Shown in pieces: positions 56,609 to 64,000 of a stretch of 64,000 bases of DNA. A program made the position numbers and the translations under genes. Origin of the DNA: Hyphomicrobiales bacterium. GTDB lineage: Bacteria; Pseudomonadota; Alphaproteobacteria; Rhizobiales; Beijerinckiaceae. The notes beneath the pieces were generated by a model, which was not told where the DNA came from, did no database searches, and worked only from the letters and a program-made list of their open reading frames with translations. The stretch lies in the NCBI GenBank assembly GCA_019075865.1, contig JAGXAN010000006.1, positions 62,001 to 126,000 of the forward strand, in the 5' to 3' direction. Position 1 is the stretch's first letter. The number at the start of each line of letters is the position of its first letter.

Positions 56609-57805
56609 TCAGGACTTGTTCTTGTTGTAGACATCGAAGAAAACCGCCGACAGCAGCACCAGCCCCTTGATGACCATCTGCCAGTCAATGCCAAGGCCCA
56701 TGATCGACATGCCATTGTTCATGACACCCATCACGAAAGCACCGATCACTGCGCCCAATATCTTGCCAACGCCGCCCGAAGCCGAGGCCCCGCCGATGAA
56801 ACAGGCCGCGATGACATCCAACTCGAAGGAGGTGCCGGCATTGGGCGTCGAGGAATTCAGTCGCGCTGCGACGATCATCCCGGCCAGCGCCGCCAGCACT
56901 CCCATGTTGACAAAGGTGTAAAAAGTCAGTCGCTCTGTCTTGATGCCCGACAGCTTGGCGGCCTTGGCATTGCCGCCCAGCGCATAAATGCGTCGGCCAA
57001 TCGTCGTTTTGGTGGTGACGAAGGCATAGATCAAAATCAGCGCCGTCATGATCAGCAGGACATTGGGATACCCGCGATAGGTCGAGAGCAGATAGGTCAT
57101 ATACATGATCATGGCGACGATCAGCAGGTTCTTGGTTGCAAATGCCATGGTTGGCTCGGTGTCAAAGCCGTATTTCTGGTGCTCACGCCGTGCCGAAAAG
57201 CTCGAATAGACCAAGCCCAGAGACACCAGCCCACCCAGCACCATTGAAGTTATATGAAAGCCATTGCCGTTGAAAAAGTCAGGAATGAACCCCGAACTCA
57301 GCTTCTGAAATGCGGCCGGAAATGGCCCGACGGATTGCCCGTCCAGCAGTGCCAGCGACAGACCGCGAAACACCAGCATGCCGCCAAGCGTAACGATAAA
57401 CGCCGGAATCCGGAAGAAGGCCACCAGCGAGCCCTGCACCGCACCGATGGTGGCGCCAAGCACCAAACAAATGAAGAAGGTGAGCACGAAATTGACATGC
57501 CAGTGCACGATCAGCACCGCAGCAAAGGCACCGATGAACCCAACGATCGAGCCAACCGAAAGATCGATGTGGCCCGCCACGATCACCAGCAACATGCCCA
57601 GCGCCATGATCACGATGTAGGAATTTTGCAGAACCAGATTGGTTAGATTCAGCGGTCGCAGCAAGGTGCCGTGGGTCGTGAACTGAAAAAACGCCATGAT
57701 CGCAAACAGGGCCAGCAATATGCCATATTCGCGCAGATTGGATTTGAGAAAGTCGAGTGTCGAAACCGAGCTTTCGCCAGGCTTGATTTCCGCCTGCGCC
57801 GTCAT
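56609..57805 (-). CDS. gguB: Multiple-sugar ABC transporter permease GguB
   Basis: A 398-residue inner-membrane permease of the ribose/xylose (BPD_transp_2) type with about ten hydrophobic segments. The signature [19 protein letters not shown] (about 76-94), [29 protein letters not shown] and the late [22 protein letters not shown] are typical. It overlaps the ATPase gene by ATGA (57802-57805). With GguA and ChvE it should import monosaccharides such as galactose, arabinose or xylose. Confidence 0.94.
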   Translation of the reverse strand: MTAQAEIKPGESSVSTLDFLKSNLREYGILLALFAIMAFFQFTTHGTLLRPLNLTNLVLQNSYIVIMALGMLLVIVAGHIDLSVGSIVGFIGAFAAVLIVHWHVNFVLTFFICLVLGATIGAVQGSLVAFFRIPAFIVTLGGMLVFRGLSLALLDGQSVGPFPAAFQKLSSGFIPDFFNGNGFHITSMVLGGLVSLGLVYSSFSARREHQKYGFDTEPTMAFATKNLLIVAMIMYMTYLLSTYRGYPNVLLIMTALILIYAFVTTKTTIGRRIYALGGNAKAAKLSGIKTERLTFYTFVNMGVLAALAGMIVAARLNSSTPNAGTSFELDVIAACFIGGASASGGVGKILGAVIGAFVMGVMNNGMSIMGLGIDWQMVIKGLVLLSAVFFDVYNKNKS

Positions 57806-59334
57806 GCTGCTGCTCCCGCTCTCATGATTGCCCGCATGATATTTTCCTGAGACCCGTCCTTGGCCAGCATTTCGCCCACAATCGCCCCCTCATTCATGAC
57901 ATAGATCCGATCGCAGATGCCGAGCAATTCCGGCATTTCGGACGAAATGACTAGCACCCCCCGCCCTTCATTGGCGAGCGAATTCATGATCGTGTAAATT
58001 TCATATTTGGCTCCCACATCGATACCGCGGGTTGGCTCATCCAGAATCAAAATCTTAGGGTTCGAGAACAACCACTTGCTAAGAACCACTTTTTGCTGAT
58101 TTCCCCCCGACAGATTCACCGTCTTCTGGAAGACGTTGGGCGAGCGAATATTGAGCTTTTTGCGATAGTCGTTAGCTACGCCGATCTCGCGCACTTCATC
58201 AATCACGCCACGGCGAGAAATCTGGCCAAGGCTGGCGAGCGTGATGTTGTTTTTGATCGTATCGTCCAGCACCAGGCCATAATGTTTGCGATCTTCCGTG
58301 ACATAGGCAAGGCCGTTTTTAACCGCCTTTTCCACCGTGCTCACATCAATTTCACGACCGTCCAGCTTCACCCGCCCGCTGATATTGCGCCCATAGGACC
58401 GGCCAAACACACTCATGGCCAACTCTGTCCGCCCCGAGCCCATCAAGCCGGCTATACCGACAATCTCGCCCCGCCGGACATTGACATTGACGCCTTTGAT
58501 GACGCGCCGGCCGGCATGGAATTCATGAAAGACCTGCCAATCCTCAATGCTGAAGATTTCCTCGCCGATATTAGGCACGCGCGCCGGATAACGATCCTCC
58601 ATAGCCCGGCCGACCATATTCTTGATGATGCGATCTTCGCTGATCGTTTCCTTGTGACAATCCATGGTCTCCACGGTGGAGCCGTCACGCAGAACCGTGA
58701 TCCGGTCCGCCACTTTCGATATTTCATTCAATTTATGCGAGATCAGGATGCTGGTAATACCCTGCGCCTTGAATTCGAGGAGCAGATTCAACAAAGCCTC
58801 GCTGTCGCTCTCATTCAAGCTTGCGGTCGGCTCATCCAGAATCAGCAATCGCACCTGTTTGGCCAGCGCCTTGGCAATTTCCACCAATTGCTGCTTGCCG
58901 ACACCAATGTTGGTGACCAACGTCGCCGGGGCTTCGTTCAAGCCCACCTTTTTCAAAAGGGCGCGGGTGCGCGAAAAAGTCTCGGGCCAGTGAATGACGC
59001 CGCCCTTGGCCGGCTCATTGCCCAGAAACATATTTTCGGCGATGGACAGCAGCGGCACCAATGCCAGTTCCTGGTGGATGATGATGATCCCCAGTTTCTC
59101 GCTGTCCCGGATATTGCGAAATTCACGTTCCTGCCCGTCGAAGAAAATCTGGCCGCCATATTCCCCCTTCGGGTACACGCCGCTCAGTACTTTCATCAAC
59201 GTGGATTTGCCAGCGCCATTTTCGCCGACAATGGCATGGATCTCGCCACTATGAACTTCGAGATTGACATTTTCCAACGCCTTCACGCCCGGGAAGGTCT
59301 TGGAAATATTCCGCATTTCAAGAAGAGCTGACAT
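57802..59334 (-). CDS. gguA: Multiple-sugar ABC transporter ATP-binding protein GguA
   Basis: A 510-residue protein with two ABC cassettes. The first has [31 protein letters not shown] and [15 protein letters not shown]; the second has the usual altered Walker A ([16 protein letters not shown]), then [15 protein letters not shown] and [19 protein letters not shown] 59334 starts [17 protein letters not shown]; the open frame further upstream overlaps the region before chvE's end and is unlikely to be used. It is the middle gene of chvE-gguA-gguB. Confidence 0.95.
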   Translation of the reverse strand: MSALLEMRNISKTFPGVKALENVNLEVHSGEIHAIVGENGAGKSTLMKVLSGVYPKGEYGGQIFFDGQEREFRNIRDSEKLGIIIIHQELALVPLLSIAENMFLGNEPAKGGVIHWPETFSRTRALLKKVGLNEAPATLVTNIGVGKQQLVEIAKALAKQVRLLILDEPTASLNESDSEALLNLLLEFKAQGITSILISHKLNEISKVADRITVLRDGSTVETMDCHKETISEDRIIKNMVGRAMEDRYPARVPNIGEEIFSIEDWQVFHEFHAGRRVIKGVNVNVRRGEIVGIAGLMGSGRTELAMSVFGRSYGRNISGRVKLDGREIDVSTVEKAVKNGLAYVTEDRKHYGLVLDDTIKNNITLASLGQISRRGVIDEVREIGVANDYRKKLNIRSPNVFQKTVNLSGGNQQKVVLSKWLFSNPKILILDEPTRGIDVGAKYEIYTIMNSLANEGRGVLVISSEMPELLGICDRIYVMNEGAIVGEMLAKDGSQENIMRAIMRAGAAA

Positions 59335-59420
59335 TGGCCATTTCCGCGCAAGACATGCCAGAGATATGACTGAAAATGACAGCGGCGAGGCGAAATGCCC
59401 CGCCGCCGCCATCAAGCCTG

Positions 59421-60485
59421 TTACTGCAACTGTGTGAGCTTGTAATAGCCGCCGTCAACCAGAACTTTCTTCCAGTTGTTAATATCTACCGCAACCGGGT
59501 TGAGCAGATAGGACGGCACATTCTTCACGCCATTATTGTAGCTGGTCGTGTCATTGACCGGCACCTTGCCGTTGCTCAACATCGCATCCGACATTTCAAC
59601 GGTGATCTTCGCCAATTCGCGGGTGTCCTTGTAGATCGAAGACGATTGCTCGTGCGCAATAATCGACTTGATCGACGGGATTTCGCAATCCTGACCGGTG
59701 ACGTAGGGCAGTTTGTTGGTGCCGCTGCCGTAGCCAACGCCCTTGAGCGCCGACAAAATGCCAATGCTCAAGCCGTCATAGGGCGAGAGAACGGCATCGA
59801 CGTGTTTGCCGGAATAGTAAGCACTCAGCAGGTTGTCCATACGGGCCTGAGCCACAGCACCATCCCAGCGCAACGTGCCGACCTTATCCATGCCCATCTG
59901 CTTGCTCTGCACAACCAGTTTGCCGCTGTCGATATAGGGCTTCAACACCGACATGGCGCCGTTGTAGAAGAAGAAAGCATTGTTATCGTCGGGCGAACCG
60001 CCGAACAATTCAATGTTGAACGGGCCTTTGCCCTTGTCGAGACCCAGCGCGGTGACGATGGTGCCGGCCTGGAGCACGCCAACCTTGAAATTGTCGAAGG
60101 TCGCGTAATAATCAACGTCGGCCGAGTTGCGGATCAGGCGGTCATAGGCAATCACCTTGATGCCGGCGTCATGCGCCTGCTTCAGGGCCTGGGTAAGGGT
60201 CGTGCCGTCGATGGACGCAATCACCAGCACCTTGGCGCCCTTGGTGATCATGTTCTCGACCTGCGAAAGCTGGGTCGGAATATCGTCTTCGGCATATTCC
60301 AGATCGGTGGCATAACCCTTGGCCTGGAACTGCTTGACCATGTTATTGCCGTCATCAATCCAGCGTGCGGATGATTTGGTCGGCATAGAAATGCCCACAA
60401 GCGCCTTTTCGGCAGCGGACGCGGGCAGCGACGCTCCCAAAAGCGCAGCCGCAAGTGCTGCGCCAAATAAATTCAACATTTTCAT
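59421..60485 (-). CDS. chvE: Periplasmic sugar-binding protein ChvE
   Basis: A 354-residue periplasmic binding protein. The signal peptide is [19 protein letters not shown] with cleavage near ASAAEK. The mature start [20 protein letters not shown] and the segments [21 protein letters not shown] and [20 protein letters not shown] (parts quoted) match ChvE, which binds aldose monosaccharides, feeds the GguAB transporter and in Agrobacterium also signals to VirA. ATG 60485 follows CAGGGAGAAG. Two palindromes upstream suggest a sugar-responsive regulator. Confidence 0.95.
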   Translation of the reverse strand: MKMLNLFGAALAAALLGASLPASAAEKALVGISMPTKSSARWIDDGNNMVKQFQAKGYATDLEYAEDDIPTQLSQVENMITKGAKVLVIASIDGTTLTQALKQAHDAGIKVIAYDRLIRNSADVDYYATFDNFKVGVLQAGTIVTALGLDKGKGPFNIELFGGSPDDNNAFFFYNGAMSVLKPYIDSGKLVVQSKQMGMDKVGTLRWDGAVAQARMDNLLSAYYSGKHVDAVLSPYDGLSIGILSALKGVGYGSGTNKLPYVTGQDCEIPSIKSIIAHEQSSSIYKDTRELAKITVEMSDAMLSNGKVPVNDTTSYNNGVKNVPSYLLNPVAVDINNWKKVLVDGGYYKLTQLQ

Positions 60486-60579
60486 GCGTACTTCTCCCTG
60501 AAATCAAATCCCGCACTATTTCGAGCAGGTGTCTTTTTGTCCCGTTTCATAGCACAAGGCTCTGCAAACTGGCTTGGTC

Positions 60580-60641
60580 TGACAAATTTGTCAAATGCGA
60601 TTCAGATTTTTTTGCACTTATCCAAAACTTTGTCAGACAAA
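60580..60641 (-). promoter_or_regulatory. Two palindromic operator candidates upstream of chvE
   Basis: TGACAAATTTGTCA (60580-60593) is a perfect palindrome and TTTGTCAGACAAA (60629-60641) is a palindrome around one base. Both are built from the half-site TTTGTC and share TCTGACAAA. A TTGACA-like -35 element on the minus strand (60594-60589) overlaps the first, so repressor binding there could block chvE transcription. The regulator is unknown. Confidence 0.55.
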
Positions 60642-60669
60642 TCATCACGCATGGTAAATTCGCCTCGCC

Positions 60670-61440
60670 TCAATGCAATATCTGGCTCAGGAAAAGCTTG
60701 GTGCGCTCATGCTGCGGATTGGCGAAAAATGGCTCCGGCTTGTTCATTTCCACAATCTGCCCGGCATCCATGAAAATCACCCGATCCGCCACCTGGCGTG
60801 CAAAATTCATTTCATGCGTCACGCAGATCATGGTCATGCCGTCTTTGGCCAACCCGATCATGGTGTCGAGCACTTCCTTGACCATTTCCGGGTCGAGCGC
60901 CGAGGTTGGCTCATCAAACAGCATGATCTTGGGTTGCATGCAAAGTGCGCGGGCGATGGCCACGCGCTGCTGTTGCCCGCCCGATAATTGTCCTGGAAAT
61001 TTATTCGCCTGCTCCGGAATTTTGACCCGCGTGAGATAGTGCATGGCGATCTCATCCGCATCTTTCTTGGGCATTTTGCGCACCCAGATCGGCGCGAGCG
61101 TGCAATTTTCCAAAATGGTGAGATGCGGAAAAAGATTGAAATGCTGGAATACCATGCCGACATCGCGGCGGATTTCGTCAATTTTCTTCAGGTCATTGGT
61201 CAGTTCAATGCCATCCACCACAATTTTGCCGGTCTGGTGCTCCTCCAGCCGGTTGATACAGCGGATCATGGTTGATTTACCCGAGCCAGAAGGCCCGCAA
61301 ACCACGATTTTCTCGCTTCGCCCCACGGTGAGGTTGATGTCCTTCAAGACGTGAAAGGCACCATACCACTTGTTCATCGACGTCAACTCGACCGCGACAT
61401 CGTTTTTCAAGGGCGTTGGTTTTAAGGCAGCAATATCCAT
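60670..61440 (-). CDS. aapP: General L-amino acid ABC transporter ATP-binding protein AapP
   Basis: A 256-residue polar amino-acid family ABC ATPase. Walker A is [18 protein letters not shown], the signature is [17 protein letters not shown] and Walker B is [15 protein letters not shown], with the switch His in [14 protein letters not shown]. It follows aapM by 15 bases and ends the aapJQMP operon, which imports a broad range of L-amino acids. Confidence 0.96.
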   Translation of the reverse strand: MDIAALKPTPLKNDVAVELTSMNKWYGAFHVLKDINLTVGRSEKIVVCGPSGSGKSTMIRCINRLEEHQTGKIVVDGIELTNDLKKIDEIRRDVGMVFQHFNLFPHLTILENCTLAPIWVRKMPKKDADEIAMHYLTRVKIPEQANKFPGQLSGGQQQRVAIARALCMQPKIMLFDEPTSALDPEMVKEVLDTMIGLAKDGMTMICVTHEMNFARQVADRVIFMDAGQIVEMNKPEPFFANPQHERTKLFLSQILH

Positions 61441-61455
61441 GATTCCCTCAAAAAA

Positions 61456-62583
61456 TTATCGGTTGCGGCCGGCGGCAAGCCGACGCTCCATCCATTGCGA
61501 ATAGCGCGACATCGAGAAGCAGAACGAGAAGTAAAACAGCGCGGCAAAAGTGTAGGCGGTGGTCGAAATATACGGCCCATCCCACACAGGATCGATGCGC
61601 GCGGCGTCAATCGTGTTGAGAAAATCGAATATCCCGACAATGGACACAAGCGTCGTGTCCTTGAACTGGCTGATAAACGAATTGACGATCGCCGGTATCA
61701 CCAGCACCAATGCTTGCGGCAGCACAATCAAACGCATCATCTGCGTATAATTCAGGCCCATCGCCATCGCGCCTTCAAATTGGCCGCGCGGCATCGCCTG
61801 CAAGCCGCCGCGCACCACCTCGGCCATATAGGCCGCGCCAAAGATCGCGGTTCCGATCATCGGGCGCAAAAGCCGATCCGGCGCATAGGCGTCGGGCACG
61901 AACAGCGGCAACATGGTATTGGCCATGAAAAGCACGGTGATGAATGGCACGCCGCGCGCAAACTCGATGAAAATCGTGCACACGAACCGGATCACCGGCA
62001 GCTTGGAGCGGCGTCCCAAAGCCAGAATAATGCCCAGCGGCAGCGAAAACACGATGCCCACGAGCGCCATCAACAGCGTGACGAATATCCCGCCCCAGCG
62101 GGTCGTATCGACAACCGGCAGCCCGATCAAGGGGAAGCCATGCAGCAGGAAGAACCCAAGAACCGGATAAACCAAAAAGAACAACCCAGCCGCCAGATTT
62201 CGGCGCGGGGCTGTGGTGCGCAGCAGCCAGAGGATCAGGACTGCGCCGATAACAATCGCCACATCCACCCGCCAGCGCTGGCTGACCGGATAGGAGCCAT
62301 AGGTCAGATACGGCAATTTGCGCTCGATGAACGCCCAGCAGGCCCCCGCCCCTTCCACCCGGCATTTGGCCCCATCCGGTGCCGACCATACCGCATCCGT
62401 GAAAAGAAAGCGCACCATTCCGGGCACGATATAAACCACCAAAGCTGCACCCAGCAGCGTCAGCACGCCCGATAGCGGTGTCGAAAACAGGTTTTTGCGA
62501 AGTGTCGCCAGAATACCCACTTCCGAGCGAGGTGCCGGCTGCGCTTCGCGCAGCGTCTGTTGCACAAATGCGGCTTGCGTCAT
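61456..62583 (-). CDS. aapM: General L-amino acid ABC transporter permease AapM
   Basis: A 375-residue His/Glu/Gln-family permease from ATG 62583, behind GGAGAGATGAA. An N-terminal extension with extra membrane segments precedes the conserved core (FVTLLMALVGIVFSLPLGIILALGR, EFARGVPFITVLFMAN, MAEVVRGGLQAMPRGQFEGAMAMGL, parts quoted), the EAA loop that contacts AapP. It begins one base after aapQ ends. Confidence 0.95.
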   Translation of the reverse strand: MTQAAFVQQTLREAQPAPRSEVGILATLRKNLFSTPLSGVLTLLGAALVVYIVPGMVRFLFTDAVWSAPDGAKCRVEGAGACWAFIERKLPYLTYGSYPVSQRWRVDVAIVIGAVLILWLLRTTAPRRNLAAGLFFLVYPVLGFFLLHGFPLIGLPVVDTTRWGGIFVTLLMALVGIVFSLPLGIILALGRRSKLPVIRFVCTIFIEFARGVPFITVLFMANTMLPLFVPDAYAPDRLLRPMIGTAIFGAAYMAEVVRGGLQAMPRGQFEGAMAMGLNYTQMMRLIVLPQALVLVIPAIVNSFISQFKDTTLVSIVGIFDFLNTIDAARIDPVWDGPYISTTAYTFAALFYFSFCFSMSRYSQWMERRLAAGRNR

Positions 62584-62584
62584 T

Positions 62585-63787
62585 TCATCTCTCCGCCAAC
62601 GCAACGCGTTTATTGTAAACATTCATGATCATGGCCGTTATCAGCGAGATGGCCAGATAGACGCCCATGGTCACAAACACGATCTGCACCGCTGCCCCGG
62701 TCTGGTTGAGCACGGTTCCCATGAACACCTGCGCGAGTTCGGGATAGGCAATCGCCACCGCCAAAGTCGAGTTCTTGGTCAGGTTAAGGAACTGGTTGGT
62801 GAGCGGCGGAATGATCACCCGCATCGCCTGTGGCACCACAATCAGCCGCAGCGACTGGCTGTGCGAAAAACCCAGCGCCGAGGCCGCTTCACGCTGGCCC
62901 TTGGATACGGCCGTAATGCCCCCGCGCACGATTTCCGCGATAAAGGTCGCGGTGTAAATGGTCAGGCCGAGCAGCAGCGAAATGAATTCAGGGTAAACCT
63001 GCAAGCCGCCGACAAAATTGAAGCCGCGCAGCACCGGAAAAGTCAGGTGCATCGGCTCGCCCAGTATGAAATAGCCGAGCACCGGAAAACCCACCAGCGC
63101 CGCAATCGAAACCAGAAGCACCTGACCCGGCTCACCCGTCACCGCTTGACGCCGCCGCGCGAAGCGTCGGTAAAAATAGGCCACCGCTATGCCAAGGGCC
63201 AGCGCCAGCCACAGCCATATGGCATTGGCCGAGAATATCGGATTGGGGAGAATCAGACCGCGATTGTTCAAAAATGCGCCGCCTGGCAAAGCCAGCGACT
63301 GCCGGGGCGACGGCAACGGACGCAGCACCGCATTGTACCAGAACAGCAATTGCAGCAGCAACGGCACATTACGGAACAATTCGACGTAAACCAGCGCCAG
63401 TTTGGCTACCACCCAATTGCTGGAAAGCCGCGCTATGCCAACGATAAAGCCAAGAATGGTTGCAAATACAATGCCCAGGCCCGCCACCAGCAGCGTGTTC
63501 AACAGGCCGACAAAAAACGCACGCCCGAAGGTCGAGGTCGAGGCGTTGAAATAGATCAGCGTTTGGCTGATATCGAAACCGGCGATATTATTCCAGAAAT
63601 TGAAATTCGTCGGCATGTGATGCGCGAGCATGTTGTCTCGCGCATTATGAAAGGCCTCATAAAACAGATAGGCCAAAACGATGGCAACCACCGCCTGTGC
63701 GACATAGCCGCGAATTTCGGGATTGTACCACAAGGATGGCTTGGCGGGAGAAACGTCTGAACTTCCGGATTTCGAAACCTGGCTCAC
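62585..63787 (-). CDS. aapQ: General L-amino acid ABC transporter permease AapQ
   Basis: A 400-residue permease started at GTG 63787, five bases after GGCGGGGGGC; a TTG at 63802 is less likely. It shows the split core typical of AapQ, with GRAFFVGLLNTLLVAGLGIV, ELFRNVPLLLQLLFWYN, a central insert, and the EAA loop AEIVRGGITAVSKGQREAASALG (parts quoted). It pairs with AapM in the membrane channel. Confidence 0.95.
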   Translation of the reverse strand: MSQVSKSGSSDVSPAKPSLWYNPEIRGYVAQAVVAIVLAYLFYEAFHNARDNMLAHHMPTNFNFWNNIAGFDISQTLIYFNASTSTFGRAFFVGLLNTLLVAGLGIVFATILGFIVGIARLSSNWVVAKLALVYVELFRNVPLLLQLLFWYNAVLRPLPSPRQSLALPGGAFLNNRGLILPNPIFSANAIWLWLALALGIAVAYFYRRFARRRQAVTGEPGQVLLVSIAALVGFPVLGYFILGEPMHLTFPVLRGFNFVGGLQVYPEFISLLLGLTIYTATFIAEIVRGGITAVSKGQREAASALGFSHSQSLRLIVVPQAMRVIIPPLTNQFLNLTKNSTLAVAIAYPELAQVFMGTVLNQTGAAVQIVFVTMGVYLAISLITAMIMNVYNKRVALAER

Positions 63788-63818
63788 GATGCCCCCCGCC
63801 AACCTTACTCAATACTCT

Positions 63819-64000
63819 TTAGCGTACGGGCGGTGCATATTGGATGCCGCCCTTGGTCCAAAGCTGGTTCAGGCCGCGTGCGAGCTTCAGCGGCGAACCC
63901 TCCCCGACATTGCGCTCGAACGATTCGCCATAATTGCCGACGTTCTTGATGATGCGATAGGCCCAGTCATTGGTAAGGCCCATGGTCTGGCCAAACTTGC
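63819..64000 (-). CDS. aapJ: AapJ amino-acid-binding protein, C-terminal fragment
   Basis: The reverse strand encodes about 60 residues up to a TAA stop (63819-63821): GLTNDWAYRIIKNVGNYGE near the edge and then GLNQLWTKGGIQYAPPVR at the end. This ending is typical of AapJ-type periplasmic amino-acid-binding proteins. The gene runs off the right edge. It sits 31 bases upstream of aapQ, as expected for the first gene of the operon. Confidence 0.92.
   Translation of the reverse strand, partial: KFGQTMGLTNDWAYRIIKNVGNYGESFERNVGEGSPLKLARGLNQLWTKGGIQYAPPVR

Noticed and set aside
58093-59331. Plus-strand open frame of about 410 codons
   Set aside because: It is antisense to gguA, which has two complete ABC cassettes.

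Overview
The window is GC-rich, tightly packed DNA with the character of a Hyphomicrobiales (Rhizobiales) alphaproteobacterium. The main pointers are an aapJQMP-type amino-acid ABC transporter next to a chvE-gguAB sugar transporter, the CckA hybrid kinase, a DksA that has lost most zinc-finger cysteines, an alphaproteobacterial LexA box (GAAC-N7-GAAC) before recA, and a form II CoxL-type molybdenum hydroxylase cluster. I cannot name the genus from sequence alone. Most of the window is chromosomal housekeeping; no prophage, insertion sequence, plasmid gene or CRISPR array was seen.

Layout. 1-118: 5' end of a MaoC-type hydratase gene (minus). 237-3951: a DUF2336 protein, four tandem copies of a ~101-bp palindromic repeat, and thrS. 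3958-9664: a homogentisate module, with a MarR-type regulator divergent from hmgA-fahA-MBL-FAD monooxygenase-DUF2783; the last two resemble a hydroxylase plus small coupling protein that could make homogentisate. 9702-13641: tRNA-Phe, recJ, a short AT-rich patch with a tRNA-like remnant, an OhrR-like MarR gene and rnd. 13735-16841: a small AsnC/Lrp ligand-domain protein, a secreted beta-rich protein, a nitroreductase, a flavin reductase-like protein and a gamma-type carbonic anhydrase homologue.

17128-25860 holds the most distinctive metabolic block. A molybdenum hydroxylase in the order small-large-medium (2Fe-2S, Mo, FAD subunits) is followed by a MoxR ATPase, a CoxE-type VWA protein, a split XdhC pair, a molybdopterin-binding protein and a MocA-like nucleotidyltransferase. 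The large subunit has an AYRGAGR active-site loop, so it is not a form I CO dehydrogenase and its substrate is open. 25906-35355: DoxX, a GGDEF-EAL protein, map-radC, an FkbM methyltransferase, a CinA-like protein, a phosphoribosyltransferase, a DUF937 membrane protein and a DadA-like oxidase. 35445-42230: rpsD, a quinone reductase-like gene, trmJ-murI, icd, dksA and a FliO-like membrane protein. 42510-49170: cckA, recA and alaS.

49167-53237 (minus): the yajC-secD-secF operon with two conserved riders, a Mth938-like protein and a squalene/phytoene synthase-like protein. 53339-56599: rsuA-type pseudouridine synthase, rsmC-type methyltransferase and a long CoA transferase. 56609-60485 (minus): chvE-gguA-gguB multiple-sugar uptake with two palindromes upstream of chvE. 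60670-64000 (minus): aapQ-aapM-aapP and the C-terminal end of aapJ, cut by the window edge.

Many open frames lie antisense to the real genes because of the GC-rich codon bias; these were left out. Start codons were chosen from ribosome-binding sites, overlaps with upstream genes and family lengths, and uncertain ones are stated.
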